Shown here in pieces: positions 11,919 to 26,029 of a stretch of 64,000 nt of DNA. The notes beneath the pieces are model-generated. The model was not told the DNA's origin and made no database searches. It was given only the letters and a program-made list of their open reading frames with translations. Position numbers and translations under genes: made by a program. The stretch comes from Silene latifolia (Eukaryota > Streptophyta > Magnoliopsida > Caryophyllales > Caryophyllaceae): contig NC_133538.1 in NCBI RefSeq assembly GCF_048544455.1, forward strand, positions 148,292,422 to 148,356,421, written 5' to 3'. Every line of letters begins with the position of its first letter. The first letter of the stretch is position 1.

Positions 11919-12082
11919 GGCAAATTCTGGGATTCAGCCCTTAACTTAGAAGATTATTGACTGAAAAGTAGTGTTAATTGATTGAGTAGTTGCGGCAAAT
12001 TAATCAGAAAATCCTGTTGAATGCTTGCACTGGTAAGTAGTCTTCTGAGCATTGATACTAAGTTTCCAAAGGAGCAGTGAAG

Positions 12083-12182
12083 AATATGGAGGCTACCCCT
12101 GCCAAGTCAGTGAAGAATCTCATCCACATTTATTCTTTAATTGCATTGTCTCAAATGAAATATGGAGGCTACCCCTGCCAAA
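12083..12182 (+). repeat. Short direct repeat around ATGGAGGCTACCCCTGCC
   Basis: A 22-24 bp unit (TATGGAGGCTACCCCTGCCAA) occurs at about 12083-12105 and 12159-12182, 76 bp apart. It lies just upstream of the second CACTA gene. Function unknown. Confidence 0.75.
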
Positions 12183-12987
12183 TAGATAACTTATTTTTTT
12201 TTATATTTTTTTTCTTTATCTCTTTCATATATTATTTTCATAATTGGTATATACTAATTTTTTTTCTTTATTTATTTCCTAAGGTATATAATGGACAAGG
12301 AAGCCCCCACGAGAGGAAATGACCATTGTAAGAAGCCCAAACGTAAAGAGAGAGGTGCAACAACAGGTATAAAGGCCAAAAGACCAAATAAAGGGCCTAA
12401 GCATATTGATTTTGATAAGCACGGTAGGCCATATGGACCATGGAGGAGAGATTTTGTTAGAGATATTGGTAAGATCGCCCGAAATAATATCAAGATTACA
12501 TATGAGGATTGGTTCAAAGTACCCGAGGGAATTAAAGATTCAATTTGGAAAGACTTAAAGGTTGTGTTTCATACACTAACATTTGATTTTGATTAAGGAC
12601 GTTTGATGTTATTGCTTTCATAATAGTTTGCAATTTGATGTTTTTTTTTTATCTTTGAGTTAATGGGATTTCTGAGCCATGTTTATGAATTCTTTTGATA
12701 GACCGAATGGAACCTCACTGATGATGCAATGCGTACAAAGGTACTAAGTAACGTGGGCAAGAGTTTGAGGTTGTTTAGGACAAACTTGACTTGTTCTTTT
12801 ATCACTAAAACAAGACAACAAAGGAGAGCCGAGCCTTTAGATGATCCTTTGTCCCTTTATAAAGGGATAACACCAGATGATTAGAAGGAGTTTGTGAAAC
12901 AGCGAATGGATGAGAAATTTAAGGTGAATTACTTTATTGTTTGTTAATTGACATTCAGCTCTCTGTTTTTTTTTTCAAGTTTATTAC

Positions 12988-14472
12988 TGATACGTGCTTT
13001 TTATATAGTCTTTTTAGGCCTATTTCAGCACGTATTTCTATGCCTTTTTATACTGTTTTTATAGTATTTTGCTCGAATTGGATACTTTGGTTCGTTTTGT
13101 CCATTTTGTAGAAATGAACGCGAAAGTAGTGGAATCGTACTCTTTTTCGTCCTTTTTGCATGCATTTAGAGGAGACGGGATTTTTCCTGAGTGAGATACT
13201 ACGTTTGGAAGCGTCATGGCACGGATTACGAGGCATTTAGGCGCGGACTTGAGCTGAAATTGAGACAAAGTACTCGATCGAGCAGTTTTACCACTCGATC
13301 GAGTGGTTTTTACGTCCCAGGATGGTCGATCGAGTGGTTTTCCACTCGATCCTTAGCTTGCAGAAAGACAAGTTCGATCGAGTAACTTTCTACTCGATCG
13401 AGTAGTTGCTGATGAGGATTTGCTCGATCGAGTGGTTTTAATCCACTCGATCGAGTGGTTTTGCTGTTATGGGCTTCTAAAACAGCCCGTGTTATGTTTA
13501 TTTTCGCAAAACTTATTTACTTGGCTATTTAAACCTACGTTAACTAGGTTATTAGGATCATCCTTTATCTATCTTTTTTACTATCAAACTTTCTACTGTA
13601 AACTTTACTGCGTTGCTTATTTCCCTTCACTGTAACTTTGTTCTTGGGATTATTTCACTCGGATTTTGTGTTCTTTACGCCGGATTCGCTTGGATTGTAA
13701 TTCCTCTCTCTTGCCCTTTTAATAATTAATCATTGTTTGCTTTAATTTCTGGTTTACTCCATTTAATTTCCTTGCCCTAATTTCTCTTTTATGCAATTTA
13801 CTTATTATTTCACTATGTTTACTGCTGGAAAATTATCTGCTGTTAGTTTAATTAGCGACATGAGTAGCTAAACCCCTTTCATGTTGGGATTAGGGATCTG
13901 CGGTAGGAATGTGACGATGTAGTGAATGAATTAGATGAATTGATTATAAGACTCTGTCACCATAGCAATTTAATTGTATTTATTCGACTTAGTTGAGTGC
14001 ACACTTCTGAGTTAACCTTTAATCTGGCTAAAATTAATCCTAGATCGAAAGATTGGACTAAATAGGCCTGCTATGAATAGTAGACTACCCTGACGAGAAT
14101 GAAAGTTAAGTTAGTGGTACTTTAGGATAGAAAGTGGACCGAAAGGACATTTCAACATCCGTCTTACATTAATTCGTCTGAGTCATTTACAGCTGAGTCA
14201 CTGGACTACCGTAGTGAACCGAAATCCTGGCATGTCCCTCTCTATCTGATAGTTTAGTCTTATTTCTTTACCTTTATTGCTCTTGCCTTTATTTCTCTTC
14301 CCTTTAAAACTCGTAGTTTAGATAACAATTCAAATAACCCCCCCCCCTATTTGTGACCAAATAGACAGACTACTACAAATATCTTGCCTCCCTGTGGAGA
14401 TCGACCTGACTTCCCTAGCTATATAGTTAGTTTAGTTAGTTTATTTTTGACAGGTACACGACAGACGTGTCA
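12988..14472 (+). mobile_element. Solo LTR (gypsy-like) with repeated CTCGATCGAG palindrome
   Basis: Bounded by TGATACGTGC and GACGTGTCA, and flanked by a perfect 5-bp duplication ATTAC (12983-12987 and 14473-14477). No primer-binding site or internal region follows, so this is a solo LTR of 1485 bp left by recombination between LTRs. Between about 13271 and 13462 the palindrome ACTCGATCGAGT, or near-copies, recurs about eight times, each followed by GGTTTT or AGTT-like sequence. The LTR end (TGGAGATCGACC...GACAGGTACACGACA) resembles Tat/Athila-type LTR ends. It lies in an intron of the CACTA accessory gene. Confidence 0.92.
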
Positions 14473-15910
14473 ATTACTAGAAAAATTATTGGTTTTATAA
14501 TTAATAAATTGCAGGAAAAAAGTAGAAAACCACAGGAATCCTAAAAGTGTAACTTGCATCGACATTATATGGGAAGAGCTGGCTATATGGGTAAGATGGA
14601 GGATTGGTATGAAGAAGAATTAAATGATGCCTTGGCTAATGATCTTGATGCTGAACCCGAAGCTACTCAGAAAAATGTTACGAAACTTCTTGAAGATAGG
14701 GGTTATTTGTGGGTCAAAGGACATACCCCTTCATCGAAGGACCTTTCGTCACAAATGCAAGAGTTGATAAGTGAAATAGTAAGTGAGCTTTAACAATTCA
14801 AGGTCCGGTAATTTTACATATTTCAGGAGTAGAAAACCGTCTTGTGCGCTCCCTTGTTTCCCACACTGTAAGGGTGTTTTTCTGACACAGCCACTAGACC
14901 AGTTTCCTGCCTTCCAAATGAGCAGAACAGAGAAGTATGATATACTGAACAACGGAATGAGAGACAAATACTGAAAGTAGATTAGATTCAAAATAGACTA
15001 AAATATTATTTTTGTCTAAAATATAATATTAACCCTGTTTATTTGAACAGAAATATTGTCTGGTTATTTTTGTCTAAAATATTAACCCTGTTTTCATTTG
15101 AACAGAATTATTGGGAGGAGATGAAGAGAAAAAGGGAGTTTGTTCCTTCTGGAAGAGAAGATGTGTTAGTTAAGGCCACTGGAAAATTTGATCGCCCTGG
15201 ATTCACAAGAGGAATTGGAGGCTGTGTTGGTATTACTAGCTTTTTTGGAAAATCAAATAGTCCTGGAGTTAATAGGAAGTTGTATACGGAGGATGATTTT
15301 ACGTCATTTAAGGAAGAGGTGACAAAACATGCAATGGCTAAAGTAGAAAGCTTGGTTAAACAACATGTGTCACAAATTTTAAAGGATCAAATCCAACTGA
15401 AGTCGTCATATGACATCGAAATTTACAAGACTACAGACGTCTCCTCCTCTCTCCCTCTCGAGAGTAGTACTCATGCTACCAAGCTTAATGATCCCTTCGT
15501 TGAGTTAAAGGTATATAAAATATGTATGACCATACATCTTATATATGTATATATATTACTAGTTTAGTTAAAATTTTACATTTTCCTCTTATTCATTATC
15601 GCAGGATCCCGTTCCATGTTTCTTTGTTCTTTGGTGAGACGGAGATCGTTGTCGCCGAGGGAACAGTTTGGCCATGGGTAGAAGGTAAGTTGGTGCACAA
15701 CTCACTATTGACATGTGAAAATGCTCACGTATCCATTGATAATATCATAGATGGGAAGGCATTACTTCCAATTCCGTGGGATGAACATGAAAGGGTTGGT
15801 GAGGTTGTCGGAAATTTCGCACAGTGGCCGAAATCATTGGTTTTATTAGAAGCAACCGAGGTAAAAAAATATGCAACTACTAATTTATCAACTATATATA
15901 TATATATATA

Positions 15911-17238
<1,328 letters not shown>

Positions 17239-18521
17239 AGGTCAAGAAACTAATTAAGTGTTGTATTATTTCTAATTGCTAGGGTGATCCTAAGGCTAAA
17301 GATAAGGTTCAACGGAGTATGCCAAAAGACACTGATAATTCAGCAAAGATACGGCCGTCTAGTGGTGGTGGTATTAAGGAGGTTCAACTGGACGCGGTAA
17401 TGGTAATGAACCACTTGTTAGATTTACTTGTAGATGGTTTAATTATTTTTTCTCTCTTATTTGGTTCTTAAAACTTGTAATCTTTTGGCGAAGGCAACAA
17501 AGAGCAAAAAGGGGCCACTAAATAAGGATGAGTTAAGTCGTTTGGATGTCCATTGTCAAAGATTGGAACACATGATCTGTTATGCTTGTTCGGGAGGATA
17601 TATGTTGTTTACTATAGAGATCGAGAAGATGGTCTATTCATATGAAAGCCCGGTGAAGCTGTTGATCATGCTTGATGATATTAGGGAGATGTTCAAATAT
17701 GAATGGTTAAATATATCCATACTTCAACTTTGGGGAAGGTATCTTCTTATATGACTATGACTATGGGACTCAAGCTGTTGTATTATCCATTTATATACTT
17801 TTTATGAATTTTATTCTCATAATAATGTAGCTTCTTATATGACTATGGGACTCAACTTGGAGTGACGGAAAAATTAGTTGGATTTTTGTGCCCCGATAGA
17901 CTTTGCACATATATGCATTCCGAGGTTGAGACGGAGAGATACTTAACAGATGCTTTAAAAGCTCAAGAAAATAAGAGATATGTGATGGGTGCTTTTTATG
18001 AGGCGTGAGTTTTACAATTTTCTTATTTTTTTCCTGCATTTCATCACTTAGCTTATGACCTAGTTAAAGGATTTATAAGTTTTTTTTATATAGCTCGCAT
18101 TGGATGTTGGTTGTATTCTGTCTTAGAGATAATATTGCATATATTTTTGACTCGGATAAGGCGACAAAGAAGACATGGCAGATAAAAAGCTGCTTATCAT
18201 GGTAAGTTCAATCGACTAGCTAACAACATTAAATTATATGTATGAATGATTGATAATATGATTACTTTTCATGTATTCAATTTCAGGGCTTGGAAAAGGT
18301 ATTCTTTTAGGGCTGGAATACGTGATATGTCAAAAAAAAAATGAACTCTAAATAAAAATGATTGAGGTATGTAGCTGTTTTCGTTAAAAATTCAATTACG
18401 CCGAGAATAGCTGCCTTTGATATGAATTGTGCCTTGAATTGCCTTTGGTATGAACTAGTCTTGAGCTACCTTTGCTACCATTTTCTTGTTTGTATTGATT
18501 GGTAAGGAGTCTTTATAATTA

Positions 18522-19505
18522 CGGAAAATTCACATGGTACCCTTAAAGTTTACAACTTTTCCCATGGTATCCACCTTTTTATGTTTGGGATCAAGGTACC
18601 CTTAAGGTTAAATTTTTGTGCACAAGCTGCCCAAAAGTCTTACTTTTTATCCTCTCTCTTATAACATCGTTAACATTTAACAATATCCCCTTTACCAACT
18701 TAATTAAAGCTAATGTTAATGTTAAACACCTGAATTTTTTTTCCTAATTTCCTAATTATCCCATCCTTGCACCATTTTCAATCTATCATCCTCAACCCAC
18801 CGCACATACACAACACATCAATAATCTCTCCGGCCTCACTAATCCGAACACCGTCCGCTCTACCTTATTACATCCTGCTCCAGTACTCCACCATCCTAAT
18901 TCTAACAACAGCCCAAAGTGTAGTGTAGTTGTGAATCAACTGATCTTCAAAATATCACCATCACCCACAATTAAAATCGAGGGCAAAGAGGATGAATGAG
19001 TAAATAATACAGTAGCATATGTTGATTTACCAAAGTGTAGAAACTAAAGCAATAGCAATTAGCAAGTATGGACTATGCAGTATGTATCACTTTGTTCAAC
19101 TATGAAGGGAAGTATCACTTTGTTCAAGTGTTTGTGGACTTGTGGTTAGATTGGGAAGAGAGTTTATGCTAGGTGTATGATATTCCTGTGGTGATGATTG
19201 GTGGTAGTAGATAGTGAGTGTCGAGTGTCGAATAAGTTTGGCTAGTGGTCTAATCTTTAGTGGGTTGAGTGTATAAACTTTATTAAATATTAAATATTTT
19301 TAATCATCTTCCTCAAAGCCATTAATTATAACACTCTAGAATTAATTTGTGACACATCAATAATTCCGTTAGAAAGTTACCAGAAGTTAGTAAATTTGGC
19401 ATATAGGCAAAAATGTGAAGTTTAGGGGTATGTTATACACAAACTTAAAAAGTTGGGTACCGTAGGAAAAGTGGCAAACTTCAAGGGTACCACGTGAATT
19501 TTCCG
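18522..19505. mobile_element. Mutator-like MITE, 984 bp, 9-bp target duplication
   Basis: Terminal inverted repeats CGGAAAATTCACATGGTACC (left) and the inverse of CGGAAAATTCACGTGGTACC (right), continuing imperfectly for about 35 bp. Flanked by a perfect 9-bp duplication TTATAATTA at 18513-18521 and 19506-19514. A 9-bp duplication is typical of Mutator-like elements. No transposase ORF. It sits in an intron of the CACTA C48 protease region. Confidence 0.93.
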
Positions 19506-20377
19506 TTATAATTATATGATGGCAATGTTAAGAAGCCTTTATAGTTATATTAGGGTATGTTCCTTATTTATGGGCACATGTGAGACTTGGTTATTATTTT
19601 GTGTTTATGTTCCTTATAAAATAAGGACATATTGGGGTATGTTCCTTATAAAATAAGGAAAGGTTCAAGGTTTTGACAAGTGAATATTAAGGACATATAT
19701 TTGTATGTCCTTGTCATTTATCTACTTCTTTGTTGATTTTGTATAAATGTAGTGCTCGAGCAAAAGCAACCTGATTGTCCTTGTTGGCTGTCTACTTACT
19801 CTTGATTTTGTATAAATGTAGTGCCCTCAACAGCCGCAGAGTTATGAGTGCGGTTATTATGTTATGAAGTGGATGTATGATATTACTGTACGTTACGCAT
19901 CATCGGAGGACGACATAGTAAAGGTAGCTTGATCTATTGTCTCGAACTGTTTGAATTTTTATGTATAGATATTGTTCGTATAGAATGTCCATGTGTAGAT
20001 ATTGTTCGTATTTTCTAAGTGTGGCCTAATAATCCTTGTTTTTGTATGTAGTGTATTTCAGATTCGCAAATGACAATTGAACAAATGAATGAGGTTCGAG
20101 AGCTTTGGTCGCTTTATTGTGGAAAGAACGTCTAGAGTATGTATGATTTAGATTTCTCGAAATTGTAATTGAAAATACACATTTTGCGTCGTAGAAGCTT
20201 GTAGTGTACATTTTAAATTATTTTGAATGGACAGAATTGTATACGCTATGATATTTTTTTGGTATAATAAATATGTAGTTGTGTTTAAAATTGTTGGAAG
20301 GAATGAGATGCAGGGTTGTTATTTTTATATTGATTTATTTTGAAGGCCCCTAACAGTGTAAAAATTCACAAATAGCT

Positions 20378-20842
20378 TAAGAGTAAATCGTCATTCTGAA
20401 TCATACTACATCAGTTTCATACATCAGTTTCAAACAAAACGATGTAAAATGCCATTTACATTACATCAGTTTCAAACAAAAACCGATGTAATTGAGACAC
20501 TATTAACATCGCTTTTCGCCTATAATCGATGTTAATAATATACTATTTACATCGGTTTTAGACCAAGACCGATGTAATTGAGACACTATTAACATCGCTT
20601 TTCACCTATAGCCGATGTTAATAATATACTATTTACATCAGTTTTAGACCAAAACCGATGTAATTAAACACTAGTAACATCGCTTTTTACCCATAATCGA
20701 TGTTAATTTTATACTATTTACATCGGTTCTGAAACCGATGTTTAGCTAAAAATACTAAATACGTCGCCCCCAGAAACATCGCCACAAAAGCGATGTAAAT
20801 AGGGTAAAATAACCGATGTCAATGAGACTTTTTCTACTAGTG
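20378..20842 (+). repeat. CACTA-1 right subterminal and terminal repeats
   Basis: Dense array of units such as ACATCGGTTTTAGACCAA, GACCGATGTAATTGAGACAC and TAACATCGCTTTT...CGATGTTAAT, ending in the inverted CACTAGTAG terminus. A roughly 120-bp module is repeated at about 20505-20580, 20581-20660 and 20661-20730. Confidence 0.92.
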
Positions 20843-21043
20843 AATGAACTGGAAATGCGTGGCCACGCTCGGAAGGTATCTATGGTAGATAATTCCGGTC
20901 AATCAGTTGTTCTCCAGATCGAGGAAACCACTCTCGATATGATCACTTACAAGTACGACCTGAAAGACATCTTGCACTGAGTGGGAGATAGAAATAGGAC
21001 AAGAGAATTGGTGACGCACACTTGTCGAGGACAAGTGGCAGAT
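20843..21043 (+). mobile_element. Copia-1, last internal segment before the 3' LTR
   Basis: Starts with the duplicated AAT and continues the copia internal sequence that broke off at 3531; it matches copia-2 at about 50,951-51,151. It contains the hairpin CACTTGTC-GAG-GACAAGTG at 21019-21037, followed by a GTGGCAGAT polypurine-like tract directly before the LTR. Confidence 0.9.
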
Positions 21044-22319
21044 TGTTGGAGTGTCCCCGAGAATAATGTGATCAGATTGTTGATCATATTTAGATCACAT
21101 GTTTAAATCTCATATTAAGAATACATGAGGGAAAATCATACTTCTTAGTCAACTGGTCCACACATATCGGTAATGATTGCCTGACTAGAGTTTGACATTA
21201 CTGTCGTACGACGGTGGTGATCAGTTGATCCCCTAAGGTCATACCTATAGGGTAATGCTCTTAATTGATTATTTAATTAATCTTATGCCGATACGAGTTA
21301 ATTAAATTGCTTAAAATTGACGGATGATTTTGTGAGTAAAATTACGTATCTTATTGTAATTCAATTAAATAAGATAAGGTCTAAGTAATCGAATCGTTTT
21401 ATTACTTAGGTTAAATTATTGTTTACGAAACAATTGAAACATATTGAATAATTTATTATAAATACAAGTTGTTGTAATTTATAAATTGATAAACCATTTT
21501 GGTACAAGTAATTAAGAATTACGAGTTAATTTTGTATGTGACATATTTTATTAATATGTTGATTTTTAATAAGTTAAAAATACATTATAGTCTAACATGT
21601 CATGTAACATGTGACATATGACAAAATTGACAATTGACAAATATAAAATGGACCTTCCATTTTATGTTGGTTGTACCGAAAATAGGGAGGGTTAGGGTTT
21701 TAAATTGTGTTGATTATTTTAAATAGAAAACACAATGATCACTCTAGTTTATAGCCATGCAACCCTATAACTTTTGAAAAGAGCAACTTTTGCATGCATT
21801 GGCTCCCAAAAGTCCAACCCCCCACCCGGTTTTTCTACCTAGAGAAAGCCAAGGTTTCTTCTATAATTATTCACCTCTACACTATATAATTTTCTAGTGT
21901 TAGAAAATATATACAACTCTCTACATTTGTGATTTTTTTAGAGAAAGAAACACTTATAAAATCCTCTCCTCTTAACCGAAAATAAGAAGAGAACAAAATC
22001 CAATTTTTGTGTCAAGTTTAAGTTAGATTTTAATTAATACTAGATCATATTAATTATAATTATTAAGGGTGTTGATTTGGGTATAATTCCTTGGGAGAGA
22101 TTCTCCACTTTAATCTTGTTCTTCCACCTTTGGAAAGCTCAAGAACTAGTCAGAAGGTGAACTTGCTAGTGCCCTTTGTTCCGAAATACTCAATGTAAGA
22201 ATTGATTTTCTCCTTACTCTTGTATTTATTTTGCATGCATAAGATCTTGAATTAATTTTATGACTAAATTAATTATTCACATATTCAATATGTAATCAAA
22301 TGAGATTAATGAATATTCA
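21044..22319 (+). mobile_element. Copia-1 3' LTR
   Basis: Starts TGTTGGAGTGTCC and ends near ATTCA at 22319, about 1276 bp. It aligns along its length with the copia-2 LTRs (43627-44871 and 51152-52423) but is clearly more diverged, so it belongs to an older insertion of the same or a sister family. Immediately beyond lies a CACTA transposase gene interrupted in mid-coding, showing that copia-1 landed in CACTA-2. Confidence 0.88.
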
Positions 22320-24745
22320 AGTTTTTTGCTTTGGTCTCAATATGCTTTTCAAAGTAAAGAGAGCAAAAATTGGCAATCTCTTCCGTTAGGTAGGCATTGC
22401 ATATAGAACCTTCCACACGAGCTTTATTACCAATTTTTTTCTTCACATGATTAATAAACCTCTCGAAAGGATACATCCACCTATATTGGATGGGTCCACC
22501 AACTTTAGCTTCATATGGCAAATGGATAGGTAGATGCTCCATCGAATTGAAAAAAGAAGGCGGAAATATCATCTCAAGTTTACACAAAATTTCTGGTATT
22601 TGGTCTTCTAGACGAATCATGTCGTCAATCGATATCGTGGAGGAACATAATTCTCTAAAAAGTTAACTTATTTCTGTAACTGCATTCAAAACGGCAGTCG
22701 GGAGTAAATTTTTAAAAGCCATGGGTAATAAGCGCTCCATGAAAACAAGTCAATCATGACTTTTCAACCCTTTCAACTTCAGTTCCTTCAAATCAACACA
22801 ACGGCTCAAATCAGAGGCATATCCATCGGGAAAGTTCAAGTTTCCTATCCAATCACACAATGCCTTTCTTTGAGCTTTGTCATGAGCAAATATGGCTTTT
22901 GGTTTTGCCCCATCCTTACGAATATGAAGTTTAGGACGATCAAAAAATTTCTTCAATTCAATTCTTGAATTAATATTATCACGTGTCTTTCCTTTTACAT
23001 CCATAATCGTATGAATAAGTAGCTCAAAGAAGTTTTTTTCTATGTGCATCACATCCAAATTGTGTCTGGTCAACATTGTTTTCCAGTAGGCAAGCTCCCA
23101 AAAAATACTTCTTTTAAACCAACCATTCTTTTCCTTTTTCAACTCTTTAAACTCTTCTTCAATCCCATCGACAGTGGATGGCAAATCACGTACAGCCTCC
23201 CATACCTCATCCCCTGGGATTCGATCCGAAGCATCGTCACGCACCTCCTTACCTTTTAAGAAAGCTTTCTTGTTCCTTCTATGGATATGTCCATCCGGTA
23301 AGAAGCATCTATGGCAATCAAACCAACTAATCTTTTTTAGAATTAGGAAGATAAAATTCTTTACTCTTATCCATGCAATAAGGGCATGCCTTTTGCCCAG
23401 CGGTTTCTCATCCTGATAGCATACTGTATGCGGGAAAATAATTTATAGTCCATAACAGTGAAGCTCTTAGTTGGAAATTTTGCTTCTTGGACACATCAAA
23501 TGTTTCCACACCAACTTCCCACAAATGCTTCAGTTCTTCCACCAATGGTTGTAAATAAACATCCAAATGGTTTTTTGGGTTATCAAGACCGGGAATAAGT
23601 AGTGAGAGGAAAATAAATTGTCTTTTCAAACAAAGCCAAGGAGGTAAGTTGTACGGCGTGGTCATTATGGGCCAACACGAGTAAGATCTGCCAAACTGAC
23701 CAAAAGGGTCAAACCCATTCGTACACAAGCCAAGTCTCACATTGTGAGGTTCCTCGGTAAAATCAGGATATAACCTATCGAAACGCTTCTACTCCTCTCC
23801 GTCACTCGGATGACACATCTTTCCTGGTGTACGAGGATTTTTTTTGTGCCATCTCATTTGGTTGGCAATATTTTTCGTGGCATACATTCTTTGAATTCTT
23901 GGAGCTGAGGGAAAATAAATTAATGAGTTTAACGATATTGGTTTCTTTCTCTTTCCACTCCTCTTATTACCCTTTTCCCCTTCAAAACAATATTTCCCTC
24001 ACTTGTCTCATATCTATCTCTTTGACATTTCTTACATTTGTCAAGCAAAGCATCATTTTTCCAACAAAGCATACATCCTTTAGGACATGCATCAATCTTT
24101 TCATGTGGAAGCTGAAGACCTTTAACCACTTTCTTTGTATTGTAGAAATTTTGGGTCATAACGTTACTATCGGGTATAACATCGTCAACCAACGTAGAAA
24201 TACTATCAAAGGCTTTAAATGGCATATTAAACTCACATTTTAAAGTAACTATCCTGGATGCAACTTGTAACAATGTCATTCTGCTCCCCTCATATAAGGT
24301 TTTTTTCGGAAGCACTTAGCATGTCAAAAAAGGCTTTTGCTTTTGGGTTTTGTGGTTCTTCGTCAATCATTGTACACGGTCGTTATTAATAAAAGTATTA
24401 GACTCAAAGGCATCAAGTACCGTATCTCTATATGGGTTCTCATTTTGTTGGATTTGAGGCTGTTCGGGATCGGGAGAATATTTTTCTCCATGGGATATCC
24501 AATTGTAATAGTTTGGAAAAAAAACTATTTGTAATAAGATGCTCTTCTACTTCAATGTCAAGTAAATATTTTAAGTTTTTACATTTAGTACAAGGACATC
24601 TAAGTTTATGTTGTTCCAAATCATATGAATCTTGACATCTAGCAAATTAAATAAATTCACGAACTCCCTTTACAAATCTAGCAATAGGACGTTTCTTCTT
24701 ATCTACTCTTTCTTCGTACATCCAGCTACGTTCAGATCTCTTCAT
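22320..24745 (-). pseudogene. CACTA-2 TNP2-type transposase pseudogene
   Basis: Starts at ATG 24743-24745 with a transposase-associated domain (SWMYEERVDKK, then CPCTKCKN). TNP2 blocks follow in several frames: FDSISTLVDDVIPD and CPKGCMLCWKNDALLDKCKKC (24315-23929), LCTNGFDPFG and PPWLCLKRQF (23740-23408), and SIFWELAYWKTMLTRHNLDVMHIEKN (23244-22750). A DUF4218 piece with PPSFFNSMEHLPIHL and VEGSICNAYL (22620-22320) ends where the copia LTR begins. Stops and frameshifts separate these pieces. It belongs to a different CACTA family from CACTA-1: the shared motifs align but the residues differ widely. Confidence 0.88.
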
Positions 24746-25840
24746 TTTAATCTAGACAATATATAACAAACTAACCATTTTAAATAATATATCAACAAAA
24801 AATTCTAACTTTAAAATTGTGCTAATTTATCACATTATAGTACTTCAACAATAGTTATCTCATCCTCCATATTATACTAACTTCAAGATTTTAATTGGGT
24901 CCTTATCACTCGAGCCTAAACCCATCAATGTACGTATCAAGTCGCTAGAAAACACACATTTGTGATTTATTATTGGGAAAAAAAATTCGGAAGCAATTTC
25001 CCTTAGTTCTCCTAATACACAATGTGGAATAAATTTATATTCCACATATGTATTCAGAGAACATTAAGGAATTGCCACCAAACTCTTTTCTCATTAATAA
25101 AATCACAACTATATGTTTACTACCTAAGTGACTTGAAACGTACAAAGACAGTCCCAAAATGGGGACTATTCAAGAATTGCTCCTAATGAGTAATTCTTGA
25201 ACGGGTACTAGGTCAATATTAAACAAGTTGTCAAAAATGTAAATAAAATTTTGAAAAATGCAATTTATACGGCATGCTCATTCTAACTTAATTTCGTCAA
25301 TTAGATGATTAAAACATGTCATAATCCATACGAATCAAGGCAAATTTGTGTTATAACTAAAGTATGTAAAGTATTGACAATACTAACATTATTCTAATCA
25401 ACAACTAACTAAACTCTATTCCAAGATCATAATCAATAACATTGCTAAAATTACACTAACATTAACAATAACTTACTACCTTTAACAATACTAACACTAT
25501 ACTACCTTCAACAATATTAACACTATACTACTTTCAATATTACTAAAACTAAGTTACTACCTTCAATAATACTAATATTATCAAGATAGCCTTCAATTAC
25601 AATCCCTAATCATATGACATTAGCAATTTAACAAAACCCCCAATTTCTAACCCTAACTACAATTAATTTAGAACAATGCTAATTAAATTACCAATACATA
25701 CTTAATAGGCATCAGAAATGTTTTTAAAACCATCATAACAATCTTATTACTAATTAAAGTGACAAATTAAACCAAAAAAATTAAGGATTTAAGTAATTAA
25801 ATCAAATTGAGTCAAAAACAAATCTTTAGAAAAAAAAAAG
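24746..25840 (-). other. CACTA-2 leader region, no gene
   Basis: About 1.1 kb of AT-rich sequence upstream of the transposase start. It contains many short ACTA/CTAACATT-like runs (about 25380-25570) and no ORF or RNA gene that I can support. Confidence 0.5.
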
Positions 25841-25902
25841 AATAGTGAAGGAAACTCCGGTGGTCGGTGGTGATGTGGCGCCTACGGTGGATGGTTTGGC
25901 TC

Positions 25903-25943
25903 TCCGGTGGTGGTGGTGGTGGTGGTGGTGGTGGTGGTGGTTT
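25903..25943 (+). repeat. (GGT)n microsatellite
   Basis: About 13 GGT units inside the CACTA-2 leader. It yields apparent poly-Trp, poly-Val, poly-Pro or poly-His reading frames that are not genes. Confidence 0.95.
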
Positions 25944-26029
25944 CGTCGGGTATGTGTTGCGTGTATTTTTTTTTGTGTGGAATACAAGCGACGGGTGAAA
26001 GGAAGGAAGGATATGAAAAAGTTCATAGT

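Noticed and set aside
13271-13462. Regular short palindromic repeats that could be mistaken for a CRISPR array
   Set aside because: Plant LTR context, repeat units of only 12 bp, irregular short spacers and no cas genes. They are LTR-internal repeats.
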